Shown here: piece after piece, positions 34,742-44,001 of the stretch
How the letters are laid out: the number at the start of each line of letters is the position of its first letter
Numbering within the stretch: the first letter of the stretch is position 1
Assembly (NCBI GenBank): GCA_035552155.1
Contig: DASZLX010000050.1
Span: forward strand, 352,682 to 416,681
Length of the DNA: 64,000 bases
Origin: DASXHY01 sp035552155
Lineage (GTDB): Bacteria > Verrucomicrobiota > Verrucomicrobiia > Limisphaerales > DASXHY01
Reading direction: 5' to 3'
Program-made: the position numbers and the translations under genes
The notes under the pieces: model-generated
The model's input: the letters and a program-made list of their open reading frames with translations, nothing else
Databases searched by the model: none
Told to the model about the DNA's origin: nothing

Positions 34742-35815
34742 TCAGGGGGCGGACTTCAATGAAGCCATATCGATCACGAAACGATATTTGACATCCTGCT
34801 TCAACATCCGCTCCCATGCCTCGTTGATTTTCTGGATCGGTGTGAGTTCGATATCACAAGTGATATTGTGTTTGCCGCAGAAATCGAGCATCTCCTGAGT
34901 CTCAGCAATGCCCCCAATCGCCGAACCGGCAAGGCTGCGGCGCGGCAAAACCAAATTGAACGCCTCGACCGGAAATGGCTTCTCCGGCAAGCCCACCAGC
35001 GCGAGCGTTCCATCCAGCTTCAGCAACTCCAAGTACGCATTGATGTCGTGCTGCGCGGAAACCGCATCGAGAATGAAATCAAAACTGCTCGCCTGTTTTT
35101 TCATGGCGTCGGGGTCCTTGGAAATAACCACTTCGTCCGCCCCCAACCTTTTCCCGTCCGCAACCTTTCCGGGGGAGGTCGTAAACAGGACCACGTGCGC
35201 GCCGAAAGCGTGCGCGAATTTAACACCCATGTGACCCAGGCCGCCCAATCCCACGATGCCCACCTTTTTGTTCGGACCGGCCTTCCAGTGCCGCAACGGT
35301 GAATACGTCGTGATGCCCGCGCACAGCAACGGCGCGGTCGCCGCCAGGTCCAATCCCTCCGGCACGCGCAAGACGAAGGCTTCGTCCACCACGATGCTCG
35401 TGGAATAACCGCCGTAGGTTTGCCCGCCCAGAAATTTGTCGGGACTATTATAGGTGAACGTCGCGCCGGGAATGCAGAATTGCTCGAGGCCGGCCCGGCA
35501 ATGCTCGCACGTCCGGCACGAATCCACCATGCAGCCTACCGCCGCAAGATCACCCGTTTTGAATTTTTTGACGTGATCTCCGACCCGCTTCACCCGGCCG
35601 ACAATTTCGTGCCCCGGCACGCACGGGTAAACCGTGCTGTGCCATTCGTTCCGGCCTGTGTGGAGGTCGGAATGACAAACGCCGCAGAAGAGAATATCGA
35701 TTTCGATGTCCGTGGGCGCCGGTTCACGCCGTTGGATGGAAAAAGGTGCGAGCGGCGACTTCTCGCTCTGAATCGCGTAAGATTTTGCCTGCGTCGTTTT
35801 CATAAGTGGCAACAT
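34742..35815 (-). CDS. Zinc-dependent alcohol/aldehyde dehydrogenase (YahK/AdhA-like)
   Basis: A 357-residue medium-chain dehydrogenase, cytoplasmic, NADP-preferring in related proteins. CGVCHSDLHTGRNEW and PGHEIVGRV give the catalytic zinc ligands; CRTCEHCRAGLEQFC gives the four structural-zinc cysteines; VGIVGLGGLGHMGVKFA is the Rossmann loop. CAGITTYSPLRHW is typical of the cinnamyl-alcohol-dehydrogenase-like group that reduces broad aldehydes. A second in-frame ATG (35803, MKTTQAK) may be the true start. Its stop is 14 bases beyond the end of the convergent esterase gene. Confidence 0.9.
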   Translation of the reverse strand: MLPLMKTTQAKSYAIQSEKSPLAPFSIQRREPAPTDIEIDILFCGVCHSDLHTGRNEWHSTVYPCVPGHEIVGRVKRVGDHVKKFKTGDLAAVGCMVDSCRTCEHCRAGLEQFCIPGATFTYNSPDKFLGGQTYGGYSTSIVVDEAFVLRVPEGLDLAATAPLLCAGITTYSPLRHWKAGPNKKVGIVGLGGLGHMGVKFAHAFGAHVVLFTTSPGKVADGKRLGADEVVISKDPDAMKKQASSFDFILDAVSAQHDINAYLELLKLDGTLALVGLPEKPFPVEAFNLVLPRRSLAGSAIGGIAETQEMLDFCGKHNITCDIELTPIQKINEAWERMLKQDVKYRFVIDMASLKSAP

Positions 35816-35943
35816 AATCGCAGAATGGCAATCGTCACGCGCCAGAGTGCAGTTTTATGAAATGGCTTCTAAGGTGTTTTTCCACCCGTACCGGGGCGGA
35901 CTGCTGATTGTTGAAACGCTCCGTTCGGGGCACAAAGGGCGGA

Positions 35944-38799
35944 ATGAAAATCTCTTTCGGCTTGCTGCGCCGGCTGTGCGTTCTTCCCGGCCTATTGATT
36001 TTATTTTGCCTCCATCGCGCCGGGGCGACAGATGCGATAGATCCGACTCTTCAAATTCCCGAACCGGGCGAAACCGCACTGCATATCCTGACTCCCACCG
36101 TGCTCGAGTTGGTGCGCATCAACACCAAGCCATACGGCACGTCAATCCCAGACAGTTGGGATTGGGTGGACACGAATGGAAATTTTGCGCCACCGGATAT
36201 GTCGAGCCTCAAGGTCGTCATCAACGGCCAGACCAACAGCGTCACCGTCCTGGGCTTCAAACGCCGCCCGCTTTACGCGCCGCAGGCAACCTGGGACTTG
36301 CGGATCGCCAACAGTCTTTACCTGCAATTGAGCAGTCCCCTCGCCGACGGCCAATCGGTGCAGGTGGTCAACGACGGAACACTCTGGCCAACCAACATGC
36401 CGTTTGCCGCCACCGTGGATCCGCTTCGCAATAATCCCGCGATCCATGTGAACCAGGAAGGCTACGTGCCCGCGTTTCCGAAAAAAGCCATCGTCGGATA
36501 TTACCTGGGCAGCGCGGGCGAGCTGCCGATTGTCACCAATAAATTTTTTCTGGTGGACGCGCAAAGCGGCGCGACGGTCTATCAGGGCACGTTGAGCCAG
36601 CGCAGCGATTTCGGTTATGTCTATACCCCAACGCCGTACCAGGCGGTTTACCAGGCGGACTTCGGCAGCTTCACCACACCGGGCGCGTATCGCGTGGTGG
36701 TGCCGGGGATGGGCGGGTCGCTGCCGTTTCGGATTGATGAGGGTATCGGGATGGATTTTGCGCGAACGTACGCGCTGGGGATCTTCGAGCAGCGCAGCGG
36801 TTTCAATGTCGCCATGCCCTTCACGCGTTTCACTCACGCGGTTGATCATACCTCGCCCGCCAGCGTCCCGACGAATGCCGCCGATCCGTTCGGGTTTACC
36901 TGGACAACCATTTCGAGTTACGCCAGCAGCGTGAATTCCGCGAATCCCCCGCAAGTCGCGCCGCTGCTCACCAACCCTTCCGCGCAATTATATCCTTTCG
37001 TGAATCCCGGCCCGCTGGATGTCTCCGGCGGCCACTTCGAGGCGGGCGATTACAATCGCGTGACCTACAATTCCGCGCAATTAATTCACGTGCTCGTGTT
37101 CGCGCTCGATTCGCTGCCGGGCGTGGGCGGGCTGGACAACCTCGGCATTCCCGAGAGCGGCGACGGCGTCAGCGATGTTTTGCAGGAAGCGAAGTGGGAG
37201 GCGGATTTCCTCGCCAAAATGCAGGACACTGACGGAGGGTTTTATTACTCCGTCTACCCGATTAATCGCGAATACGAATCCAATGTGCTGCCGGAAAACG
37301 GCGACCCGCAGGTGGTCTGGCCAAAAAATACCGTCTCCACCGCGGCGGCGGTCGCCGCCCTCGCGCAATGCGCATCCTCGCCTCATTTCAAACACTCCTA
37401 TCCTCAGGCGGCGGCGAATTACCTGGCCAAGGCGGAACTGGGCTGGACCTTCCTGACCAACGCGATTGCGCAACACGGCTCCGACGGCGCTTACCAAGAC
37501 ATTCAGCATTTCGGCGATGACTTTACCGACCAGGACGAGCTGGCGTGGGCTGCGTGCGAATTGTATCTCGCCACCGGCGACCCGCAGTACCAGCAAAAAC
37601 TTTTCCAATTGTTCCCGGATCCGACCGACCCGGCCACGATGATGTGGGGCTGGTGGAAAATGTACGCGTGCTATGGAAACGCGATTCGCGATTACGCCAC
37701 GGCGGCATCGAGCGGACGATTGCAGACCAACCAACTGGACGCGGATTACCTCGCCAAATGCATCACCACCATCACCAATTGCGGCAACGATAATTTGCTC
37801 TGGTCGCAGGAAAGTGCCTACGGCAGCAGCCTGCCCGAGGACACCAAGCACGCGCGCAGCGCAGGATGGTATTTCTCGCCCGTGCAAGCTTTTGATCTCG
37901 TGGTCGCGCAGCAATTCAATCCCAACCCCGCCTATGTGGACGCGATTCTCCAGAACCTGAATTATGAAGCCGGCTGTAATCCGATCAACACGACTTACAT
38001 CACCGGCCTCGGTTGGAAACGGCAGCGCGAAGTGGTGGATCAATATTCGGAGAACGATCGGCACACGCTGCCCAAGGACGGCGTGCCCATCAGCAACATG
38101 CAGGAGGGATTTGTCTGGACGTTTACCTACGGCTGGGACCTGTCGCCGCTGTGCTTTCCGAGCGACGGCGCGCAGACGGCGCCGTATCCCATTTACGATC
38201 GTTGGTGCGATTTTTTCAACGTGACCACCGAGGCTTCCACCACCGACACCGCGCGCAGCTTTGCCTTGTCCGCCTGGCTGGCGGCGCAAACCTCATTGGC
38301 CACGCAACCCTGGCGCTCGACTAACGCAACCATCATCGCTCCCGCCACGGCCAAACTGCCCGGCCAGCCCCTGACCATTTCGCTGCAAGTGGCCGACACC
38401 AATTTGACCGGCGCGAAAATTGTCTGGGAAGGGCTGGGCCAGGACCCGGCGTTTGGCGGCTTGAGCCATACGTTTGCGCCGTCGTCAGTGGAAGGGCCGG
38501 CCTGGGTGGAGGCTGAAGTGCAATGGCCCGATGGCCGGCGCGCATTCGCCACCAATTCGGTCGCGGTCAGCACAAACGCTCCGCCGCAGTTGAGCGTCCC
38601 GAGTTTGTCGAGCGGCGGATTTTCGTTCACGCTGGCCGGCGCGCCCCAGGGGACGTACGTCATTCAGGCCTCCACCGATTTGTCGCACTGGCAGCCGGTC
38701 GTGACAAATACTTTGCCGGTCAACGGCCTTTGGCAAATCGGTGATCCGCTCGGCGGTGCATTTCCGCAGCGTTATTATCGGGCGGTTAAGGCGCAGTGA
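35944..38799 (+). CDS. Exported glycoside hydrolase family 9 (endoglucanase-type)
   Basis: A ~951-residue exported enzyme. The start at 35944 gives the signal MKISFGLLRRLCVLPGLLILF; 35908 is an alternative. An N-terminal Ig-like (CelD_N) domain (IHVNQEGYVPAFPKKAIVG) precedes the (alpha/alpha)6 catalytic domain. DVSGGHFEAGDYNRVTYN matches the GH9 D-x-x-G-G-x-x-D/E-A-G-D motif with the catalytic Asp, and YSENDRHTLPKDG carries the C-terminal acid region. A further Ig-like domain and a C-terminal FYR-type module (YVIQASTDLSHWQPV ... RYYRAVKAQ) follow. Likely cleaves beta-1,4-glucans outside the cell. It may work with the GH5 enzyme. Confidence 0.9.
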   Translation: MKISFGLLRRLCVLPGLLILFCLHRAGATDAIDPTLQIPEPGETALHILTPTVLELVRINTKPYGTSIPDSWDWVDTNGNFAPPDMSSLKVVINGQTNSVTVLGFKRRPLYAPQATWDLRIANSLYLQLSSPLADGQSVQVVNDGTLWPTNMPFAATVDPLRNNPAIHVNQEGYVPAFPKKAIVGYYLGSAGELPIVTNKFFLVDAQSGATVYQGTLSQRSDFGYVYTPTPYQAVYQADFGSFTTPGAYRVVVPGMGGSLPFRIDEGIGMDFARTYALGIFEQRSGFNVAMPFTRFTHAVDHTSPASVPTNAADPFGFTWTTISSYASSVNSANPPQVAPLLTNPSAQLYPFVNPGPLDVSGGHFEAGDYNRVTYNSAQLIHVLVFALDSLPGVGGLDNLGIPESGDGVSDVLQEAKWEADFLAKMQDTDGGFYYSVYPINREYESNVLPENGDPQVVWPKNTVSTAAAVAALAQCASSPHFKHSYPQAAANYLAKAELGWTFLTNAIAQHGSDGAYQDIQHFGDDFTDQDELAWAACELYLATGDPQYQQKLFQLFPDPTDPATMMWGWWKMYACYGNAIRDYATAASSGRLQTNQLDADYLAKCITTITNCGNDNLLWSQESAYGSSLPEDTKHARSAGWYFSPVQAFDLVVAQQFNPNPAYVDAILQNLNYEAGCNPINTTYITGLGWKRQREVVDQYSENDRHTLPKDGVPISNMQEGFVWTFTYGWDLSPLCFPSDGAQTAPYPIYDRWCDFFNVTTEASTTDTARSFALSAWLAAQTSLATQPWRSTNATIIAPATAKLPGQPLTISLQVADTNLTGAKIVWEGLGQDPAFGGLSHTFAPSSVEGPAWVEAEVQWPDGRRAFATNSVAVSTNAPPQLSVPSLSSGGFSFTLAGAPQGTYVIQASTDLSHWQPVVTNTLPVNGLWQIGDPLGGAFPQRYYRAVKAQ

Positions 38800-38870
38800 G
38801 CGGCCCTACGCGTTTACCATCCCTTTCGACGCTTTTAAAAAAGCCGCCTCGGCATTTTAAAATAAAAAAT

Positions 38871-38921
38871 ATTGCGTAGTTAAATAACTACACATATAGT
38901 GTAGCCACTTAACTACGCAAT
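38871..38921. promoter_or_regulatory. Nested palindromic operator of the ArsR gene
   Basis: Outer perfect inverted repeat ATTGCGTAGTTAA (38871-38883) and TTAACTACGCAAT (38909-38921), with an inner dyad CTACAC-ATATA-GTGTAG (38888-38904). The right outer arm covers the first two bases of the start codon at 38920. ArsR-family repressors bind such AT-rich dyads, so autoregulation is likely. Confidence 0.75.
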
Positions 38922-39243
38922 GAACTTAAGACGAGACGTTTTCCAGGCCCTTGCGGACCCCACCAGGAGAGCCATACTTCTGCTGGTCGCCTCGCAATCC
39001 ATGACCGCCGGCGCCATCGCTGCCAACTTTGACACAGCGAGGCCGACAGTTTCCAAACATCTGCAAATCCTCACCGAATGCCAATTACTCGGACAGGAGC
39101 AAAATGGTCGGGAAATTTATTATCACTTCAATCCTCAAAAAATGAAAGAGGTTGCCGAATTCATTGAACCATTCCGCAAATTGTGGGAGGGTCGGTTTAA
39201 TAAACTGGAAGCCGTAATGAAAAAATACAAATCACAAAAATAA
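38920..39243 (+). CDS. ArsR-family transcriptional regulator
   Basis: A 107-residue winged-helix repressor. FQALADPTRRAILLLVAS is the typical N-terminal helix, DTARPTVSKHLQILTECQLL is the recognition helix region and QNGREIYYHFNPQ is the wing. It lacks the CxCxxC metal site of ArsR proper, so it belongs to the SRPBCC-associated branch. The next gene (6 bases on) is an AHSA1-type protein, the usual partner of this branch. A nested palindrome overlaps its start codon. Confidence 0.93.
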   Translation: MNLRRDVFQALADPTRRAILLLVASQSMTAGAIAANFDTARPTVSKHLQILTECQLLGQEQNGREIYYHFNPQKMKEVAEFIEPFRKLWEGRFNKLEAVMKKYKSQK

Positions 39244-39249
39244 GATGCC

Positions 39250-39714
39250 ATGGAATTAAAAACAAAAATCAACGCCGAAGCCGGCCGGCAGGACCTGGCG
39301 ATTACCCGGGAATTTGATTTGCCTGTGGAATTGCTTTTTAAGGCGTATGTCGAGGCGGACCTGGTGGAGCAATGGATGGGCACGAAAGTGCTGAAGCTGG
39401 AAAGCAAAAAGCACGGCAGCTACCAATTTGAAACCACGGATCCCAAGGGAAACAAATACCGTTTTAGCGGGGCCATCCACGAATTAAGTCCGAATGCGAA
39501 AATTATTCGGACGTTCGAGATGGAAAATATGCCCATGGGCGTCCAACTCGAGTTTTATGAATTTCAAAAACTCACCGACGATACCAGCAGGCTCAATATG
39601 CACGTAATTTATGAATCGGCAGCGCAGCGAGACCAGGTGCTGAAAATGGGAATGACGCAGGGCATCAATATGGCGCATAACCGATTGCAAGAAGCCGCGG
39701 GCAAATTGAAATAA
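39250..39714 (+). CDS. SRPBCC (AHSA1-type) protein
   Basis: A 154-residue START-like fold protein. LAITREFDLPVELLFKAYVE and LVEQWMGTKVLKLE are the conserved AHSA1 N-terminal elements; KHGSYQFETTDPKGNKYRF and IIRTFEMENMPMGVQLEF follow the same fold. Such proteins bind hydrophobic ligands. Second gene in the ArsR-controlled unit. The ligand is unknown. Confidence 0.9.
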   Translation: MELKTKINAEAGRQDLAITREFDLPVELLFKAYVEADLVEQWMGTKVLKLESKKHGSYQFETTDPKGNKYRFSGAIHELSPNAKIIRTFEMENMPMGVQLEFYEFQKLTDDTSRLNMHVIYESAAQRDQVLKMGMTQGINMAHNRLQEAAGKLK

Positions 39715-39748
39715 CCGCGGCCTGGCCCAAAACCAAAGCAAACCCATC

Positions 39749-39979
39749 ATGAGCGACGCCCTCAAACGTTCGATTCTGCGCTGGATTCACATAATCCTTG
39801 GCATTCCGATTATCGGTTATGTTTACAGCCCGTTTGAAGAAATTCCCAAGTACGCGCCGATGGTGCGATTTGTCTTCCTTCCCATAATTATCCTTTCCGG
39901 ATTCTGGATGTGGAAAGGACACGTGCTGCGGCGGCTCGTTGGGAAAAAATCGGCTCAACCCGGTGGTGCGGATAACTGA
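39749..39979 (+). CDS. Small two-helix membrane protein
   Basis: A 76-residue protein with two hydrophobic helices (WIHIILGIPIIGYVYS, MVRFVFLPIIILSGFWMW) and a basic C-terminal tail (RRLVGKKS). No family name comes to mind, but it sits 34 bases after the SRPBCC gene and 22 bases before the DUF1801-like gene, so it is part of the ArsR-controlled unit. Probably integral in the inner membrane. Confidence 0.75.
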   Translation: MSDALKRSILRWIHIILGIPIIGYVYSPFEEIPKYAPMVRFVFLPIIILSGFWMWKGHVLRRLVGKKSAQPGGADN

Positions 39980-40001
39980 ATACCAGATTAAAATACATCC
40001 C

Positions 40002-40589
40002 ATGGCCAAGAGCAGAACGAATTCCAAAGTTGATTCCTTTTTTAACGAGGCGAATAAGTGGCAAAAAGAATTCGGGAAACTCAGGAAGATCATTCTTGAT
40101 TGCGGCCTCACCGAAGAGTTGAAGTGGGGCAAACCGTGTTACACCTTTCAGGGAAGCAATATCGTCCTCATCCATGGGTTTAAAGAATACTGCGCAGTGC
40201 TGTTTATCAAAGGCACGCTCTTAAAAGACCCCCAACATATTCTCATCCAACAGACCGAGAACGTGCAGGCGGCGCGCCAGATTCGCTTCACCCATGCCGG
40301 GCAAATCGTCGAACCTGTCCTGAAAGCCTATCTTAAAGAAGCCATTGAAGTGGAAAAGGCCGGTTTGGAAGTGACTTACAAAAAGACCGCTGAATTCAAC
40401 ATGCCCGAGGAATTTCAAAAACAATTGGATGAGAACTCCGCCTTAAAGACCGCTTTTCACGCACTGACGCCCGGCCGCCAAAGAGGCTACCTGCTGTATT
40501 TTTCCGCAGCCAAACAATCAGGAACCCGCGAAGCGCGGGTTCACAAATCCATGCCCCAAATTCTCAAGGGCAAGGGATTGGATGATTAG
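40002..40589 (+). CDS. YdeI/DUF1801-like protein
   Basis: A 195-residue protein. The start at 40002 gives MAKSRTNSKVDSFFNEA; an upstream in-frame start at 39939 lies inside the previous gene. KWQKEFGKLRKIILDCGLTEELKWGK with CYTFQGSNIVLIHGFKEYCAV is the DUF1801 fold (a YdhG-like, SRPBCC-neighbouring domain), and the C-terminus (ALTPGRQRGYLLYFSAAKQ) is the YdeI/OmpD-associated helical domain. Last gene of the ArsR-controlled unit. The biochemical role is not known. Confidence 0.85.
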   Translation: MAKSRTNSKVDSFFNEANKWQKEFGKLRKIILDCGLTEELKWGKPCYTFQGSNIVLIHGFKEYCAVLFIKGTLLKDPQHILIQQTENVQAARQIRFTHAGQIVEPVLKAYLKEAIEVEKAGLEVTYKKTAEFNMPEEFQKQLDENSALKTAFHALTPGRQRGYLLYFSAAKQSGTREARVHKSMPQILKGKGLDD

Positions 40590-40652
40590 GGCATTGGCAG
40601 AAAAGCTGTGTGAACCCATCCCACAGCGAACAACGGCATCACCGCGACGCCG

Positions 40653-41051
40653 TCACAATTTCTGCCGCCCGAAAATCTTCATGAGCTCTGCGTGGGCAAT
40701 AACGACATCGGGATCGCGTTGCAAGGCGTCGAAATAATGCCGGCCGAATCCTTCGCCGCTTTCCGAGGCAGACAGCAAGACATTCGCTTCTTTCACCGCA
40801 GCATCCACCGCTTTATCCGTCAAAGGCTCCTTGGCGTCCAGCGCTTCATCCATGGACACGATCAATTGCGAGAGCGGTTGCAACCACGCGAACCACGGGT
40901 CGCTGGTGAGCAATTGCAGGAATTGGTTGGGCGAGCGAATGGCGCCCACGGTTTTCTCGTAAGTGACGCGCTCCGAATCCACGAGGGTTTTGTGCAGTTT
41001 CAGCAACGCGTGCCGAACTTCCTCCAGCCGTGCTTTAGTCGGGACTGTCAT
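40653..41051 (-). CDS. Conserved hypothetical protein
   Basis: A 132-residue soluble, largely helical protein (LEEVRHALLKLHKTLVDSER, DPWFAWLQPLSQLIVSMDEA, GFGRHYFDALQRDPDVVI). I have seen this kind of protein in other proteobacterial and verrucomicrobial genomes as a short unknown, but no function is known to me. It is convergent with the DUF1801-like gene and divergent from the KaiC-like gene. No signal peptide or metal motif is present. Confidence 0.7.
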   Translation of the reverse strand: MTVPTKARLEEVRHALLKLHKTLVDSERVTYEKTVGAIRSPNQFLQLLTSDPWFAWLQPLSQLIVSMDEALDAKEPLTDKAVDAAVKEANVLLSASESGEGFGRHYFDALQRDPDVVIAHAELMKIFGRQKL

Positions 41052-41321
41052 GCTGATGACAAGGTCGTTGCTTTTTGTTTTGAGTCAATCCGGCAATGCG
41101 CCCAGCTCTTTATCGACAACTTAAACCCCGGCCCAAAAAAATAAAGTGTAACCTGTGTGCTGATATGGAACGAGACGCGTGGCTGGAACAGCGGGCGTGA
41201 GAGTTCTCGATTCTGAAATGGGGGGCGGTACAAACCGATTTCCGTTACAATTCGAGTGGGTTCGTGAGACAGCACTTGTAATTGGCTTGAATTCGAGCGA
41301 ACTATCAACCTATCTATTTCG

Positions 41322-42839
41322 ATGAACAACGGATCAAAAATTCCCAGTGGCGTTCCCGGCTTGGACAACATTTTGATGGGCGGCTTCATTCCTGCCGGGT
41401 TTTATTTAATTCAGGGGGATCCGGGCTCGGGAAAGACCACCATCGCATTGCAGTATTCAATTGGGAGGGCCAAAGCCGGGGAGAGGATTCTTTACGTCTC
41501 GCTGACGGAGACCAAGCAGGATTTACAGAATGCCGCGGAGAGTCATAACTGGAATATTGCAGGCATCGATATCTGTGATTTATCGCGCGCGGCCAACAAT
41601 TTGGCGGGGCAGGCCGAAATATCCGTCTTTCACCCTTCGGAAACGGAATTGGGCGAGACGACCCAGGCCATCCTCGATGAAGTGGAGCGATTGAAGCCAG
41701 CGCATGTGATTTTCGACGGGCTTTCGGAGTTGCGGCTCCTGGCTGGGGATCCTCTGCGGTATCGCCGGCAGTTGCTTTCCTTGAAGAATTTTTTCTACGA
41801 CAGAAAAATCACCGTGATGGCGCTGGACGACCGGACTTTTCCGATGGGTGATATTCAACCTGAGAGTTTGGTGGGAGGAAATATCGTGTTGGAACGGCAT
41901 TTGCCGGTTTACGGGCGGTCGCGGCGGAAGCTGTTCGTCACGAAGGTGCGGGGTGCGAACTTTCGGGAGGGTTATCATGATTACGAACTGATCCAGGGTG
42001 GAATGATCGTGCATCCGCGATTGGTGGCGGCGGAACATCACGATCGTTTCTCTTCGAAAATGAGCGCCAGCGGAATCGAACATTTGGATATCATGTTGTG
42101 CGGGGGGTTATCGGTCGGGACGACGACGTTGCTTCTGGGGCCGGCGGGGGTTGGCAAATCCACGGTCTCCATGCAATTTGTATTGGAGGCCTTGCGGAAA
42201 GGGGAAAGGGCGGCGGTTTATATTTTTGACGAGGTCCTGGGGACGATGGTGGAACGAACGGAGAAGTTGTGCGCTGGCAAGGAGGGTGGGCTGCGGGCAT
42301 TTATCGAGGAGGGGCTCTTGCACGTACAGCAGATAGACCCGGCCGAGATGTCCGCGGGAGCATTTTCCCACGAGGTGCGGCGGGCAGTGGATGAAGGAGC
42401 AAAAATCGTCGTGATCGACAGTTTGAACGGGTATCTGAATGCCATGCCGGAGGAGCGTTTTTTGACGGCGCATCTGCATGAGATGTTTGCCTATTTGAAC
42501 CAGAAAGGGATCACGACCATCCTGGTGGTTGCGCAGCATGGGTTGATGACCGCAGGCGCTGGAAACTCCACGGATATTGATGTAAGTTACCTGGCCGATA
42601 CGGTTTTGCTGTTTCGTTATTTTGAGACGAACGCTGAGATTAAACAAGCCATCAGCATATTGAAGAAGCGCACGGGCAAACATGAGCGGACGATCCGCCA
42701 ATTGGTGATCGACGAACACGGGGTAAAGGTGGGGAACCCGTTGAAGGACTTTTTCGGAATCATGACTGGAGTGCCGCAGTATAAAGGGAAGACCGAGATG
42801 GTAGAGACGAGAACGAATGACAAGCAAAGCAGTCTCTGA
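41322..42839 (+). CDS. KaiC-like double RecA-type ATPase
   Basis: A 505-residue tandem ATPase. Domain 1: Walker A GDPGSGKTT (about residue 33), Walker B region HVIFDGLSELRLL. Domain 2: Walker A GPAGVGKST (about residue 270), Walker B region KIVVIDSLNGYLN. The N-terminus IPSGVPGLDNILMGGF is the family start. No KaiA or KaiB is nearby, so this is a KaiC relative used in signalling rather than a clock. Its 3' end overlaps the histidine kinase gene by 23 bases, forming a KaiC-kinase-receiver operon. Confidence 0.92.
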   Translation: MNNGSKIPSGVPGLDNILMGGFIPAGFYLIQGDPGSGKTTIALQYSIGRAKAGERILYVSLTETKQDLQNAAESHNWNIAGIDICDLSRAANNLAGQAEISVFHPSETELGETTQAILDEVERLKPAHVIFDGLSELRLLAGDPLRYRRQLLSLKNFFYDRKITVMALDDRTFPMGDIQPESLVGGNIVLERHLPVYGRSRRKLFVTKVRGANFREGYHDYELIQGGMIVHPRLVAAEHHDRFSSKMSASGIEHLDIMLCGGLSVGTTTLLLGPAGVGKSTVSMQFVLEALRKGERAAVYIFDEVLGTMVERTEKLCAGKEGGLRAFIEEGLLHVQQIDPAEMSAGAFSHEVRRAVDEGAKIVVIDSLNGYLNAMPEERFLTAHLHEMFAYLNQKGITTILVVAQHGLMTAGAGNSTDIDVSYLADTVLLFRYFETNAEIKQAISILKKRTGKHERTIRQLVIDEHGVKVGNPLKDFFGIMTGVPQYKGKTEMVETRTNDKQSSL

Positions 42840-44001
42840 AGAACGTGTGCTGATATTGATGCCCAGCAAACGGGATGGAGAGCGCGCCGTTTCAGCCCTG
42901 GCCGACTCCCGGATCGTTTGCTGCGCCTGCGGGAATCTTTCCGAACTGTGTGAGGGGATTCGCGAGGGGGCGGGGGCGGCGCTTTTGACGGAGGAAGCTT
43001 TATTGAGTGACAGCCACTGCCTGGCGGAAGTGCTGCGCCAGGAGCCCTCATGGTCCAATTTTCCGGTCGTGGTGCTTACCCAACCCAGCAGCCGGGCCAC
43101 CTCATGGCCGCACCAGGATCGCATCAATGTGACGCTGGTGGAAAGGCCTCTTAGTTTTGAAACTCTGCGCAGCGTCTTGAAGTCGGCCTTACGTCACCGG
43201 CACCATCAGTATGAAGTGCGGGACACTCTTTCGGAGTTGAGCCGGGCGCAGGCGGATTTAAAGCAAGCGAACTCCGAATTGGAAAATCGGGTGCAGGAGC
43301 GAACGCGGGAGCTTCGGGAGACCATCACCGAGTTGGAAGCTTTCTCTTATACGGTGTCGCACGATTTGCGAACGCCGCTTCGTTCCATTCACGGATATGC
43401 CAATGCGCTGTTGGAGGACCATGCGGGGGCGCTCAACGACGAAGGCAAGTATTTCCTATCCAAGATCAGCGCGGGAGCGGCACGGCTGGATGTCATGGTC
43501 CAGGATGTCCTCACGTATAGCCGGATAGCCAAAGGCGAAATCCAGTTGCAGGAGGTGAACATCGCCGAGGTGATTCGGGATGTGCTGGAAAGTTATCCGC
43601 ATTTGAACACGGCTGGCACAATCAGCGTGGAAGGGCCCTTTCCACCCGTCCGGGCGCACCCGGGTTATTTGACGCAATGCGTGTCCAATCTTCTGGGAAA
43701 TGCCATCAAGTTCGTGCCGCCGGGGCGGGATGCAAAAATCAGAATATGGGCGGAAATTGAACCGGGGGGAGAAAATGTCCGGCTGTGGTTTGAAGACAAT
43801 GGTATCGGTATCTCTTCCCAGCATTTTGGGCGAATTTTCGAAATTTTTGGACGTATAAATCCGTCCGGGACCTATGAGGGAACCGGCATTGGTCTGGCGA
43901 TCGTCCGAAAAGCCGCGGAACGAATGGGCGGAAACGTGGGCGTGACTTCCGAGCCCGGAAAAGGCAGCCAATTTTGGCTAAGTTTGAAAAAAGCGTCATG
44001 A
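42817..44001 (+). CDS. Sensor histidine kinase with degenerate N-terminal receiver-like domain
   Basis: A 394-residue kinase without membrane segments. The N-terminal ~125 residues (RVLILMPSKRDGERAVSAL ... LVERPLSFETL) look like a receiver fold without its acidic pocket. A coiled coil (LSELSRAQADLKQANSELE ... RELRETITELEAF) leads into HisKA with SHDLRTPLRSIHGYA (His182). The HATPase has NLLGNAIKF (N box), FEDNGIGIS (G1) and GTGIGLAIVRK (G2). This is the phytochrome-like Cph1/Rcp1 branch. It overlaps the following receiver gene by 4 bases. Confidence 0.92.
   Translation: MTSKAVSEERVLILMPSKRDGERAVSALADSRIVCCACGNLSELCEGIREGAGAALLTEEALLSDSHCLAEVLRQEPSWSNFPVVVLTQPSSRATSWPHQDRINVTLVERPLSFETLRSVLKSALRHRHHQYEVRDTLSELSRAQADLKQANSELENRVQERTRELRETITELEAFSYTVSHDLRTPLRSIHGYANALLEDHAGALNDEGKYFLSKISAGAARLDVMVQDVLTYSRIAKGEIQLQEVNIAEVIRDVLESYPHLNTAGTISVEGPFPPVRAHPGYLTQCVSNLLGNAIKFVPPGRDAKIRIWAEIEPGGENVRLWFEDNGIGISSQHFGRIFEIFGRINPSGTYEGTGIGLAIVRKAAERMGGNVGVTSEPGKGSQFWLSLKKAS

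Noticed and set aside
37081..38289. 402-codon minus-strand frame
   Set aside because: Antisense to the GH9 catalytic domain; no domain content.
41322..42839. Circadian clock locus
   Set aside because: KaiC-like only; no kaiA or kaiB. KaiC relatives are common in non-clock signalling.
42108..43127. 339-codon minus-strand frame
   Set aside because: Antisense to the KaiC-like and kinase genes, which have intact Walker and kinase motifs.
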